From an uncultured Prevotellaceae bacterium (GTDB lineage: Bacteria > Bacteroidota > Bacteroidia > Bacteroidales > Muribaculaceae): DNA of 20,855 nucleotides. Within the stretch, counting starts at the first letter, position 1. Each line of letters starts with the position of its first letter. The stretch lies in assembly GCA_937904375.1 (NCBI GenBank), contig CALDIG010000260.1, positions 1 through 20,855 of the forward strand, read 5' to 3'. Made by a program: the position numbers and the translations under genes. The notes below the pieces were generated by a model. It searched no databases and was not told the DNA's origin. It saw only the letters and a program-made list of their open reading frames with translations. Shown in pieces: positions 1 to 5,786 of the stretch.

Positions 1-36
1 TTATGTCTTATTGTTTTTTGTTGTGCAACTTCTCAC

Positions 37-50
37 TCCTATCAGGCGCA
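37..50 (+). repeat. tRNA-Leu 3'-end fragment, probable attachment-site remnant
   Basis: These 14 bases are identical to the last 14 bases of the intact tRNA-Leu(UAG) at 19449-19530 (19517-19530), in the same orientation. No tRNA body precedes them: 1-36 does not fold as anticodon or D arm, although GTTGTG at 20-25 also matches the tRNA just before the T arm. A terminator-like hairpin follows directly, as expected downstream of a tRNA. Tyrosine integrases commonly use tRNA 3' ends and leave such a partial copy at the far end of the element. I infer that an integrative element lies to the left, outside the window, and that 37-50 is its distal att site. A chance or paralogous match cannot be excluded. 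Confidence 0.5.
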
Positions 51-51
51 C

Positions 52-110
52 AAAACAAGAGAGATAACTAATTGATAATCAAATGTCATTGGTCGTCTCT
101 CTTTGTTTTT
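52..110 (+). terminator. Rho-independent-type terminator after the tRNA fragment
   Basis: The left arm AAAACAAGAGAGA (52-64) pairs with TCTCTCTTTGTTTT (96-109) with one bulged base. The right arm itself supplies the T-rich tail. The loop is about 31 nt, so this is not a compact terminator. Its place directly after the tRNA 3' fragment suggests it once ended a tRNA transcript. Confidence 0.45.
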
Positions 111-190
111 GGTGACATTTTTCCCCATTTTGGAGACCAACCATTTCTGTAATTAAATGTCCCTTTATGCGTGAGTAATCGCCGCTACCA

Positions 191-222
191 TTTGCATAAA
201 CGGCGAGAAATCATTAACTTTG
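191..222 (+). promoter_or_regulatory. Bacteroidota-type promoter for the 267-1396 gene pair
   Basis: TTTG at 191-194 is followed after 20 bp by TAACTTTG at 215-222, matching the -33/-7 pattern of the Bacteroidota primary sigma factor. Transcription would start near 229, giving a leader of about 38 nt before the ATG at 267. Confidence 0.65.
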
Positions 223-266
223 CCGATGTAAACCATCTTTCCAAAAAATTCAGCATCATCTTATCA

Positions 267-572
267 ATGGCGTTATTATTGGATACGGCAGTAAACGAGC
301 AATTTGACTTCCTTTTCAACTCAATATTGCTTATGGCAGTTGGCATCTGCATTGCCAGTGTTATACTATTCATCCAGATGATGCAGAAGCAGAAAGAGCT
401 GGAGAAGTTTGGTTACAGAAAAAATACCCCCACACCTGTTGTGTGGTATATAGTGTATTTCATCTTGTTATTCTCGTTCATCTTCAGTTTCGTCTCGCTT
501 TTGATGGTGATTATACAGAAAAAACGCATCGAGCACATTATAAAATTGTTTTATGATAATTCAAAACAATAA
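267..572 (+). CDS. Small two-TM membrane protein, function unknown
   Basis: Reading from the ATG at 267 gives a 101-aa protein with two strongly hydrophobic stretches. One is at about residues 17-36 (around ILLMAVGICIASVILF) and one at about 60-80 (around YIVYFILLFSFIFSFVSLL). They are separated by a charged loop rich in Gln, Lys and Glu (MQKQKELEKFGYRK), and the tail is basic. An upstream GTG at 171 is in frame, but a promoter lies between it and this ATG, so the shorter form is preferred. The downstream HTH-like gene begins 17 nt after the stop, so the two are probably co-transcribed. No family is recognised. It could be a membrane sensor or anchor for the neighbouring regulator, which is inference from position only. 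Confidence 0.6.
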   Translation: MALLLDTAVNEQFDFLFNSILLMAVGICIASVILFIQMMQKQKELEKFGYRKNTPTPVVWYIVYFILLFSFIFSFVSLLMVIIQKKRIEHIIKLFYDNSKQ

Positions 573-589
573 CTTTAAAAGAATGTTTT

Positions 590-1396
590 ATGGAACCTTT
601 AAATGAATTATTCTTTTTCGAGTTAGAGTTACTGTCAGAGAAGAAGAACCTTGCTCAGATAACTTTAACCATGCGATTAGAGATCAGCAACGTTGATATT
701 GCCGCCATCAGGAACAACGAATATCCCGAGGAACGCGTTGCTTATTTTTACGAGAAGGTCCTCACCGAGAACCTCCTCTGCGATGTTATGGAAAGGTTCA
801 AGGTTGCTTGCGATTATGTCGCCAGAGAGTACCATTTCAAAGGTTACTATTTCCTCATGCATCGATTAGACATCAGCAGCTGGCGGTTTCGTCACATCAT
901 GAACGGCGACCGAAAATTCTTCACTGAGGAGTTTCTCCGTGCCTTCAACACTTCCTTCGGAGAGATTTTCAATTTAGACTGGATTATTTACGGAGAGGGG
1001 TTGATGTTCAGAGACGATTACCATATTCTCAAGAATTACGACCTTCACAGCCGCAGGGCTACCGCCGAAGCTGGTGAGAGAGCCACCAGAGAATGTCAGA
1101 TTACACATGACTACGACAGTTATTATGACATCTTCCATCGGAAGTTGCTTGTCAAGAAGGCTCTCAATCCCGACTATGCGAGAACAACGTATGAGAATCT
1201 TACCCAGTGTTACACTGACATACAGATGCACGAGAGCGAGATTGACCGTCTCAAAAGAACCATAGAGGCTTGTGAGCGAGAGATTGAGAAACACACAGTC
1301 CGTATCAAGCGAAACAGAGAGCGTGTCGAGCATTTCAAGAATTTAAGGATCGGATTCGCTTTTTCCGAGTTTCTTGAAGACATCGAGAGACTTTAA
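590..1396 (+). CDS. HTH-like regulator candidate with C-terminal coiled coil
   Basis: The protein has 268 aa and no signal peptide or membrane segment. Residues about 84-140 resemble the phage-repressor-like HTH proteins common in Bacteroidota: a recognition-helix-like stretch (SSWRFRHIMNGDRKF) is followed by FNLDWIIYGEGLMF, close to the family's 'NPEWLLTGEGEMF' ending. Residues about 200-252 form a heptad-like charged helix (ESEIDRLKRTIEACEREIEKH), probably a coiled coil for dimerisation. The N-terminal 80 residues are acidic, helical and not recognised. It follows the two-TM protein gene by 17 nt and has no clear promoter of its own. Its position next to a probable tRNA att site fits a role in mobile-element or accessory-gene control. 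The HTH reading is by eye and moderately sure; target and role are unknown. Confidence 0.6.
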   Translation: MEPLNELFFFELELLSEKKNLAQITLTMRLEISNVDIAAIRNNEYPEERVAYFYEKVLTENLLCDVMERFKVACDYVAREYHFKGYYFLMHRLDISSWRFRHIMNGDRKFFTEEFLRAFNTSFGEIFNLDWIIYGEGLMFRDDYHILKNYDLHSRRATAEAGERATRECQITHDYDSYYDIFHRKLLVKKALNPDYARTTYENLTQCYTDIQMHESEIDRLKRTIEACEREIEKHTVRIKRNRERVEHFKNLRIGFAFSEFLEDIERL

Positions 1397-1437
1397 GCAA
1401 GATTTGGTTAAATTGCGGGGTTTATTGTGCATTGTTC

Positions 1438-1521
1438 ATGGCAAGAGAATCTTTGAGAAACATAGATTATAAGCCTCCGAAAGTTCTGGATAGAAATTTC
1501 GCCAACCAAATTAATGAATGA
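1438..1521 (+). CDS. Possible 27-aa small ORF
   Basis: ATG at 1438 opens a 27-codon frame (starting MARESLRNIDYKPPKVLD) ending in TGA at 1519-1521, 41 nt after the upstream gene. The composition looks protein-like, with basic and amphipathic character, but there is no clear promoter and no recognised family. It may be a truncated gene remnant or chance. It is listed because nothing else explains this stretch. Confidence 0.2.
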   Translation: MARESLRNIDYKPPKVLDRNFANQINE

Positions 1522-1554
1522 TGCTTATAGCATTTCCAATGTTTACGAATAATA

Positions 1555-1594
1555 ATATTACTGAGTCCACTTTAAAAAGTGGACTCAGTAATAT
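1555..1594. repeat. Perfect 19-bp inverted repeat (hairpin)
   Basis: Arms 1555-1573 and 1576-1594 are exact reverse complements with only AA between them; the core is CTGAGTCCAC/GTGGACTCAG. There is no T-run on either side, so it is not a standard intrinsic terminator. It could be a bidirectional transcript end, a protein-binding palindrome or a small mobile-repeat relic. Confidence 0.7.
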
Positions 1595-1634
1595 AATGTG
1601 AGCTCGACGAAAATAACTATCTGTGTATCAGCTG

Positions 1635-1721
1635 CTCCCCTAAGATAGGGGAGTAGGCACGAAGTGACTGAGGGGTATGACAATTGCGAAATGGAGATTT
1701 CTTGAGTTTATCATACTCCCC
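1635..1721. repeat. REP/MITE-like composite palindrome
   Basis: CTCCCCTA (1635-1642) and TAGGGGAG (1646-1653) form a perfect 8-bp stem with an AGA loop. A small CAC-GAA-GTG stem follows at 1658-1666. Then GGGGTATGA (1672-1680) pairs with TCATACTCCCC (1711-1721), with one bulged base and a loop of 30 nt. Such G/C-run hairpins in a gap of about 500 nt are typical of dispersed intergenic repeats. The sequence is unlike the REPs at 9379-10128, so it would be a different family. The rest of 1397-1845 shows no other convincing gene. Confidence 0.5.
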
Positions 1722-1845
1722 CCCTGGCCTCCTGATATGTGCATCCCAAAAGTAAGACACAAAACATTTGAGGTGCAGTTCACAATTTCCGACAGGCTTT
1801 TTCCTGCATTTTTTGCCTCGAAAGAAAAATTAATTGCCTTAATGC

Positions 1846-1876
1846 TGTGAAAATAGAAAAAAACTGCTTAATTTTG
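1846..1876 (+). promoter_or_regulatory. Promoter for the 67-aa tail-anchored protein
   Basis: TGTG at 1846-1849 (weak -33) lies 19 bp before TAATTTTG at 1869-1876 (good -7). The predicted start is near 1883, leaving about 30 nt of leader before the ATG at 1914. Confidence 0.55.
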
Positions 1877-1913
1877 CACCACAATAATAAGTAACCCATT
1901 TTCTTGAAAAGAT

Positions 1914-2117
1914 ATGAAAGCTAATTTATACAACGAAGTGGAAGAAGCAGTTGAACCTATCGACGAGCACAAATTGGCTGTTGCCGAGCAGAAGCCAGAG
2001 AAGATTGACGCGCCAAAACCCACTTACTACATTGTTGACTACAAGACACTGGCTGTGCCCACCGTTATCGCCCTCGCAATCTTTATCGCATGGGCTGTTG
2101 CCACATGGCTACTCTAA
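1914..2117 (+). CDS. Small tail-anchored membrane protein, unknown function
   Basis: The 67-aa protein has a charged soluble N-terminal part (about residues 1-44, rich in Glu, Lys and Pro) and a single C-terminal hydrophobic helix (about residues 46-66, LAVPTVIALAIFIAWAVATWLL) reaching the stop codon. This is a tail-anchor layout with the bulk probably in the cytoplasm. The ATG lies about 38 nt after a TAATTTTG -7 box, supporting this start. It stands alone: the next feature is tRNA-Arg, which has its own promoter. No family is recognised. Confidence 0.6.
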   Translation: MKANLYNEVEEAVEPIDEHKLAVAEQKPEKIDAPKPTYYIVDYKTLAVPTVIALAIFIAWAVATWLL

Positions 2118-2182
2118 CTTGTTGTTGCATAATGCGATGCGGGGATAAGTAATTTTTTTTGAAAAAAAGTGGCAAATTGTTA

Positions 2183-2212
2183 TTGCCATGTCAAAAAAAG
2201 TCCTTAACTTTG
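2183..2212 (+). promoter_or_regulatory. Promoter of tRNA-Arg
   Basis: TTG at 2183-2185 is followed after 19 bp by TAACTTTG at 2205-2212, matching the Bacteroidota -33/-7 pattern, 22 nt before the tRNA 5' end. Confidence 0.7.
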
Positions 2213-2234
2213 CAACCGCAAAACAAAAAAAGAT

Positions 2235-2308
2235 GGCTCCTTAGCTCAATTGAATAGAGCATCTGACTACGGATCAGAAGGTTATAGGTTTGAATCCTAT
2301 AGGAGTCA
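2235..2308 (+). tRNA. tRNA-Arg (anticodon ACG)
   Basis: The 74-nt sequence folds as a complete cloverleaf. The acceptor stem GGCTCCT pairs with AGGAGTC (one G-T pair), and the discriminator base is A at 2308. The anticodon arm TCTGA-CTACGGA-TCAGA gives anticodon ACG. The T arm ATAGG-TTTGAAT-CCTAT is perfect. CCA is not encoded. A-to-I editing of ACG would let it read CGU, CGC and CGA. Confidence 0.95.
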
Positions 2309-2315
2309 CAACAGG

Positions 2316-2352
2316 AGAGCCAAGTGCCACAAAGGCAGTTGGCTCTTTTCTA
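2316..2352 (+). terminator. Rho-independent terminator after tRNA-Arg
   Basis: AGAGCCAA (2316-2323) pairs with TTGGCTCT (2339-2346), with an inner GCC/GGC pairing, followed by TTTTCT. It ends the tRNA transcript. Confidence 0.8.
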
Positions 2353-2427
2353 ATGCACAATTTATAGCATCTAGAAGTTCCAGTAAATCTAAGATGTCTA
2401 GAAAAATAATTAACTGAGACTTTTGTT

Positions 2428-3153
2428 ATGAGAACCAAACTCTTGATAACCATATTACTTGCTGTTACGCTTGACGGCGTAGCCCATGCGCAATATTACA
2501 GCGACCGCAAGCACGACGAGGGCACCGACACGCTCATGGTGTACAACTCGTGGCATTCAGTATTCTTCAAAGGTCGAGATACTGTGGCTGTCAACCCCAA
2601 TGTGGAAATCTACTCGCCATTCCAGTATAAGTTCAAACCTACCGAGAAGAACCGCAAACCTCTGTCGAAGATGATTGAAAAGCAGAGCGTGGCAGTCGCC
2701 ATTGGCGACTCGGTGTGGCTTGTCAACAGCAAGTATCTGAGAGATAGTCTTAATGGGGGCTACAACAAGTACTTCCGTGACTACCTGCCGCTTTATTTCA
2801 GCGAGAAAATCGCTTTTTTCCAATATATTCCAACCGAAATCGACTACTTAGATGCCGAGATCGACAACTTCGATAATCTACAATATTATGTGGGAGTGGG
2901 TCGTTGCAGTGTGCTCGAATACCCCACCGGCGTTGCCGATGTCGCACACTTTGTCATCGACCTGGATAGCAAAACGGTTTATCTTGTAAATAAAGACTAC
3001 CTGCTGTTCCTGCTTGAGCGTTATCCCGACATGAAGCGGCGCTTCGAGATGATGCAGGGACAGAACGAGTTCTATCTCATCAACGAGTTCTTCTGGGACT
3101 ATGTAGATCGCATCAGCAACGACCCATACGCCCCAAATATTGTTCAGCCATGA
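2428..3153 (+). CDS. Secreted protein of unknown function
   Basis: The 241-aa protein starts with a clear Sec signal peptide (basic start, hydrophobic TILLAVTLDGVA, cleavage likely after AHA, residue 21). The mature part has about 220 residues rich in Tyr, Phe and Asp (YNKYFRDYLPLYF, EFFWDYVDRISNDPY) with no lipobox Cys and no membrane helix, so a periplasmic or exported soluble protein is likely. The ATG at 2428 directly precedes the signal peptide, which fixes the start. It follows the tRNA-Arg terminator by about 75 nt; a clear TAnnTTTG promoter is not visible. The next gene has its own promoter, so this is probably a single-gene unit. I do not recognise the family. Confidence 0.75.
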   Translation: MRTKLLITILLAVTLDGVAHAQYYSDRKHDEGTDTLMVYNSWHSVFFKGRDTVAVNPNVEIYSPFQYKFKPTEKNRKPLSKMIEKQSVAVAIGDSVWLVNSKYLRDSLNGGYNKYFRDYLPLYFSEKIAFFQYIPTEIDYLDAEIDNFDNLQYYVGVGRCSVLEYPTGVADVAHFVIDLDSKTVYLVNKDYLLFLLERYPDMKRRFEMMQGQNEFYLINEFFWDYVDRISNDPYAPNIVQP

Positions 3154-3225
3154 GGCAGCTTGAGCAATATAGGTGAATTCCTTTATTGATTGTAGTGGTT
3201 TTGATGTTTTTTTTGGAAAAATTGC

Positions 3226-3255
3226 TTGCCAATTCTAAAATAATGTGTACTTTTG
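3226..3255 (+). promoter_or_regulatory. Promoter for the 717-aa secreted protein, with long leader
   Basis: TTG at 3226-3228 lies 19 bp before TACTTTTG at 3248-3255. The predicted transcript start near 3262 leaves an AT-rich 5' leader of about 170 nt before the ATG at 3432. I see no known riboswitch in the leader. Confidence 0.6.
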
Positions 3256-3431
3256 CTAATCTGTTAGGCAAGATTGGTAACTTTTAGCTTTTAAGAGACG
3301 CAAAAACGACTTATTAATATTCACTTTTTTATTAACCAGAATTAGTGCAAATCGAGAGAAATACAAAAAAAACAAGTTTTTAGTTTTTTATTTCCAAGAT
3401 TCAGCCTAATTTATCAAAAATTTCAGAAATT

Positions 3432-5585
3432 ATGAAGAAATTTTTACTTCTCGCAGCTTTCTTTGCTGCACTGACAATGAGCGCGCAAGAATTCACGCTC
3501 ACCGAAGTAACTAGCACCGCAAATGTGCCCACCGACCGCCTGAACAATCGTCAGGGCTTCGGCTTTGACGGCGGGTTTGTTGTTATGGACAAGGTGCTTG
3601 GCCAAATCAGCTACTACAACGCTGCCGACGGAGCAGTAGAGGGTACTGTAGAGACTGGCGCCACCAACGCTTGGCCCGCAATCACTTACGACGAATATGG
3701 CAACATCGTCGCTCGTGTTGACAACAGCTGGGCCGGCAATTTCATGGCCGACACCGTTATCATGAAGATTTACCCTGTTGACGGTGAACCCATCGATGTT
3801 GAGGGCAACATCTTCGCCGACTTCGAGTCCGAGAATGGCCGTTGCGACTTCTTCAGCTTCATCGAGGGCAACGTGATGGACGAGGACGAGGGCGGTATCC
3901 TCTGGCTCGTGACAGCTAAATCTACCGGCATCCTGAAGGTGCCCTTCCTGGGTGGCGAAATCGATGCCGACCACATCGCTCTGTTCCCACTTGAGGGCGC
4001 AGCTCTGTCTCCAACCAGTTCTACCGTGGTTAACCCCTACATCGCCGCCGACGGCACCCGTCACTACATGCTCTGGACCCGCAACGCCCAGCCCATCGAC
4101 ATGGTGATGAACGACACTGAGGACGGCTTCGTGGCCACCACCTTCACTCTGCCCAACAAGGGCGCTACCAACGGCTGCTTCCCACTGACATTCGGTGGCA
4201 AAGACCTGGTGATCTACACCACCATGCCTAACTATGGCAACGCCTGGGCTATCGCCGAGAAGAACGCCGAGGAGCCTATCGCCTCTGTTCCCGAGGTTGC
4301 TGGTTTCGTTACCAACGGCTTCCAGTGCAACTGGCTCAACGCTGAGATGATAAGCGACACCAAGGCTCTCATCTATCAGTATTTCCCCGGCAACTTCTTC
4401 AAGACCTTCGAGCTGACTATCGGCGGTGCCGAGGAGCACACTTACGCCGTTTGCGGTACTCCTGCCGCTCTGTTTGGCATGGAGAACGACTGGGATGCAG
4501 AAGCTGCTCCTGAGATGACTCTCAACGAGGATGGCATCTATGAGTGGACAAGCACTGAGACCGAACTTGAGGCTGGCAGCATTGAGTTCAAGGTTGTTGA
4601 AGACCACGCCTGGAATGTTTGCTATCCCGAAAACAACTACTACATCGCTGTTGAGGCCGCTGGTAGCTACACACTCAATGTGACCTACAACCCCGAGAAC
4701 AACGAGGTTAACGCTACTCTCACTCCAGCAGAGGTAGAGCACACCTACGCTGTTTGCGGTACTCCTGCTGCCCTCTATGGCATGGAGAACGACTGGGATC
4801 CAGCTGCTGCTCCCGAGATGACTTTCAACGAGGAGACCGGTCTCTATGAGTGGACTAGCAACGAGACTGAGCTCGCCGCTGGCAATGTAGAGTTCAAGGT
4901 TGTTGAAGACCATGCTTGGACAGTTTGCTATCCCGAGAACAACTACGTAATTCCTGTTGAGGCTGCCGGCAACTACACTCTCAGTGTAACCTACAACCCC
5001 GAGACCAACGAGGTTAACGCCACCCTCGAAGGAGAGGCATTCCCAGAACCAGCTAAGGTTTACATCATTGGCGAGGTTAACGGCAACGCTTGGGCTACAA
5101 ACGTAGGTGTTGAGATGACTACCGAGGATGAGGTAATCTACACTGCCGACGTAGTTCTCCAGAACCCAACAAAGGTTGACAACGTTGATGGCATGAAATA
5201 CTGCTACTTCAGCTTCGCTACCAAGCTCATGGAAGAGGCTGCCGACTGGGACGGTCTCGCTCCTTACCGCTTCGGTGCTGTTTCTGAGGCAACAGACGAA
5301 AATCCTAACGGCGACTTCCGCTTCTACAAGAACATGATGAACATGCCTCTGGCTCTCACCTTCGACAATGGCAAGGCATTCCAGGTAGAGGAAGGAACCT
5401 ACACACTCACTGTTGACATGGAGAACATGACTCTCACCATCAACGGCGAGAGCTTCACCGGCATCGAGAACATTAGCGTTAGCAACAACGTTAAGAGCGG
5501 CCGCTACAACCTCCTTGGTCAGCCAGTGAACGAGAACTACAAGGGTATCGTTATTGAGAATGGCGTGAAGAAAATCCAGAAGTAA
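3432..5585 (+). CDS. Secreted protein with tandem carbohydrate-binding-like domains and C-terminal sorting tail
   Basis: The 717-aa protein has a signal peptide (residues 1-18, MKKFLLLAAFFAALTMSA). Residues about 20-335 form a beta-rich region with repeated 'G..A..YD..G' blades that could be a propeller. Two near-identical domains of about 100 aa follow at 336-436 and 437-537. Each begins HTYAVCGTPAAL and contains NDWD, 'GIYEWTS' and 'EFKVVEDHAW', resembling SusE/SusF-type or X25-like starch-binding folds. A further beta domain (about 540-685, YIIGEVNGNAWA) leads to a terminal segment, YNLLGQPVNENYKGIVIENG, typical of type IX secretion sorting tails. I infer a cell-surface or released protein that binds a glycan. 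A strong terminator follows. The first domain's identity and the ligand are not known. Confidence 0.75.
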   Translation: MKKFLLLAAFFAALTMSAQEFTLTEVTSTANVPTDRLNNRQGFGFDGGFVVMDKVLGQISYYNAADGAVEGTVETGATNAWPAITYDEYGNIVARVDNSWAGNFMADTVIMKIYPVDGEPIDVEGNIFADFESENGRCDFFSFIEGNVMDEDEGGILWLVTAKSTGILKVPFLGGEIDADHIALFPLEGAALSPTSSTVVNPYIAADGTRHYMLWTRNAQPIDMVMNDTEDGFVATTFTLPNKGATNGCFPLTFGGKDLVIYTTMPNYGNAWAIAEKNAEEPIASVPEVAGFVTNGFQCNWLNAEMISDTKALIYQYFPGNFFKTFELTIGGAEEHTYAVCGTPAALFGMENDWDAEAAPEMTLNEDGIYEWTSTETELEAGSIEFKVVEDHAWNVCYPENNYYIAVEAAGSYTLNVTYNPENNEVNATLTPAEVEHTYAVCGTPAALYGMENDWDPAAAPEMTFNEETGLYEWTSNETELAAGNVEFKVVEDHAWTVCYPENNYVIPVEAAGNYTLSVTYNPETNEVNATLEGEAFPEPAKVYIIGEVNGNAWATNVGVEMTTEDEVIYTADVVLQNPTKVDNVDGMKYCYFSFATKLMEEAADWDGLAPYRFGAVSEATDENPNGDFRFYKNMMNMPLALTFDNGKAFQVEEGTYTLTVDMENMTLTINGESFTGIENISVSNNVKSGRYNLLGQPVNENYKGIVIENGVKKIQK
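4437..5033 (+). repeat. Tandem ~303-bp coding duplication
   Basis: Two consecutive units start at 4437 and 4740 and encode the two HTYAVCG domains. Long stretches are nearly identical at DNA level (for example around the NDWD and FKVVEDHAW codons), indicating a fairly recent internal duplication or ongoing gene conversion. Confidence 0.85.
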
Positions 5586-5629
5586 TTGATTCCGATTATT
5601 CCAATTTGACCCTTTAGTCAAAAAAATTT

Positions 5630-5667
5630 AAGGGTATTTGCCACCAAGGTGAATACCCTTATTTTTG
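5630..5667 (+). terminator. Rho-independent terminator of the 717-aa protein gene
   Basis: AAGGGTATT (5630-5638) pairs with AATACCCTT (5652-5660). An inner CACC-AA-GGTG stem (5642-5651) completes a long hairpin, followed by ATTTTTG. It overlaps a promoter-like sequence for the next gene. Confidence 0.85.
5637..5667 (+). promoter_or_regulatory. Promoter overlapping the terminator, for the TonB receptor
   Basis: TTTG at 5637-5640 lies 19 bp before TATTTTTG at 5660-5667, a full match to the Bacteroidota consensus. The -33 lies in the terminator's left arm and the -7 is its T-tail. The predicted start near 5674 gives a leader of about 113 nt. This is inferred from pattern only. Confidence 0.5.
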
Positions 5668-5675
5668 TGAAATAT

Positions 5676-5724
5676 GCCAAAAAAGTGAAGAAAATGGAAC
5701 CGTCCACTTTTCTTCATTTTTGGC
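5676..5724 (+). promoter_or_regulatory. Long hairpin at the predicted 5' end of the TonB receptor mRNA
   Basis: GCCAAAAA plus TGAAGAAAA plus TGG (5676-5697, with AG bulged) pairs with CCA plus TTTTCTTCA plus TTTTTGGC (5704-5724, with C bulged) around a 6-nt loop, giving 20 base pairs. GATTTTTG follows, so it could act as a second terminator, an attenuator or a 5' stabilising hairpin. Confidence 0.55.
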
Positions 5725-5786
5725 GATTTTTGAGGTTTAGGAATGAGAAAAATACTAATACACTCTTTTTCTCGTTATTATATATA

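Noticed and set aside
171..266. GTG start extending the first membrane protein by 32 residues
   Set aside because: A consensus promoter (191-222) lies inside this stretch, so the transcript would begin after the GTG; the ATG at 267 is preferred.
1735..1770. IS inverted-repeat remnant (GTGCATCCCAAAAGTAAGAC)
   Set aside because: It faintly resembles IS3-type ends, but no partner end or transposase remnant is visible nearby.
3444..5621. 725-aa open frame on the minus strand
   Set aside because: It is the antisense of the well-supported 717-aa secreted protein gene; its sequence is low in recognisable motifs and mirrors biased codon use on the + strand.
5649..5786. Earlier GTG start for the TonB receptor
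   Set aside because: It begins within the upstream terminator and places 46 non-signal residues before an obvious signal peptide at 5787.
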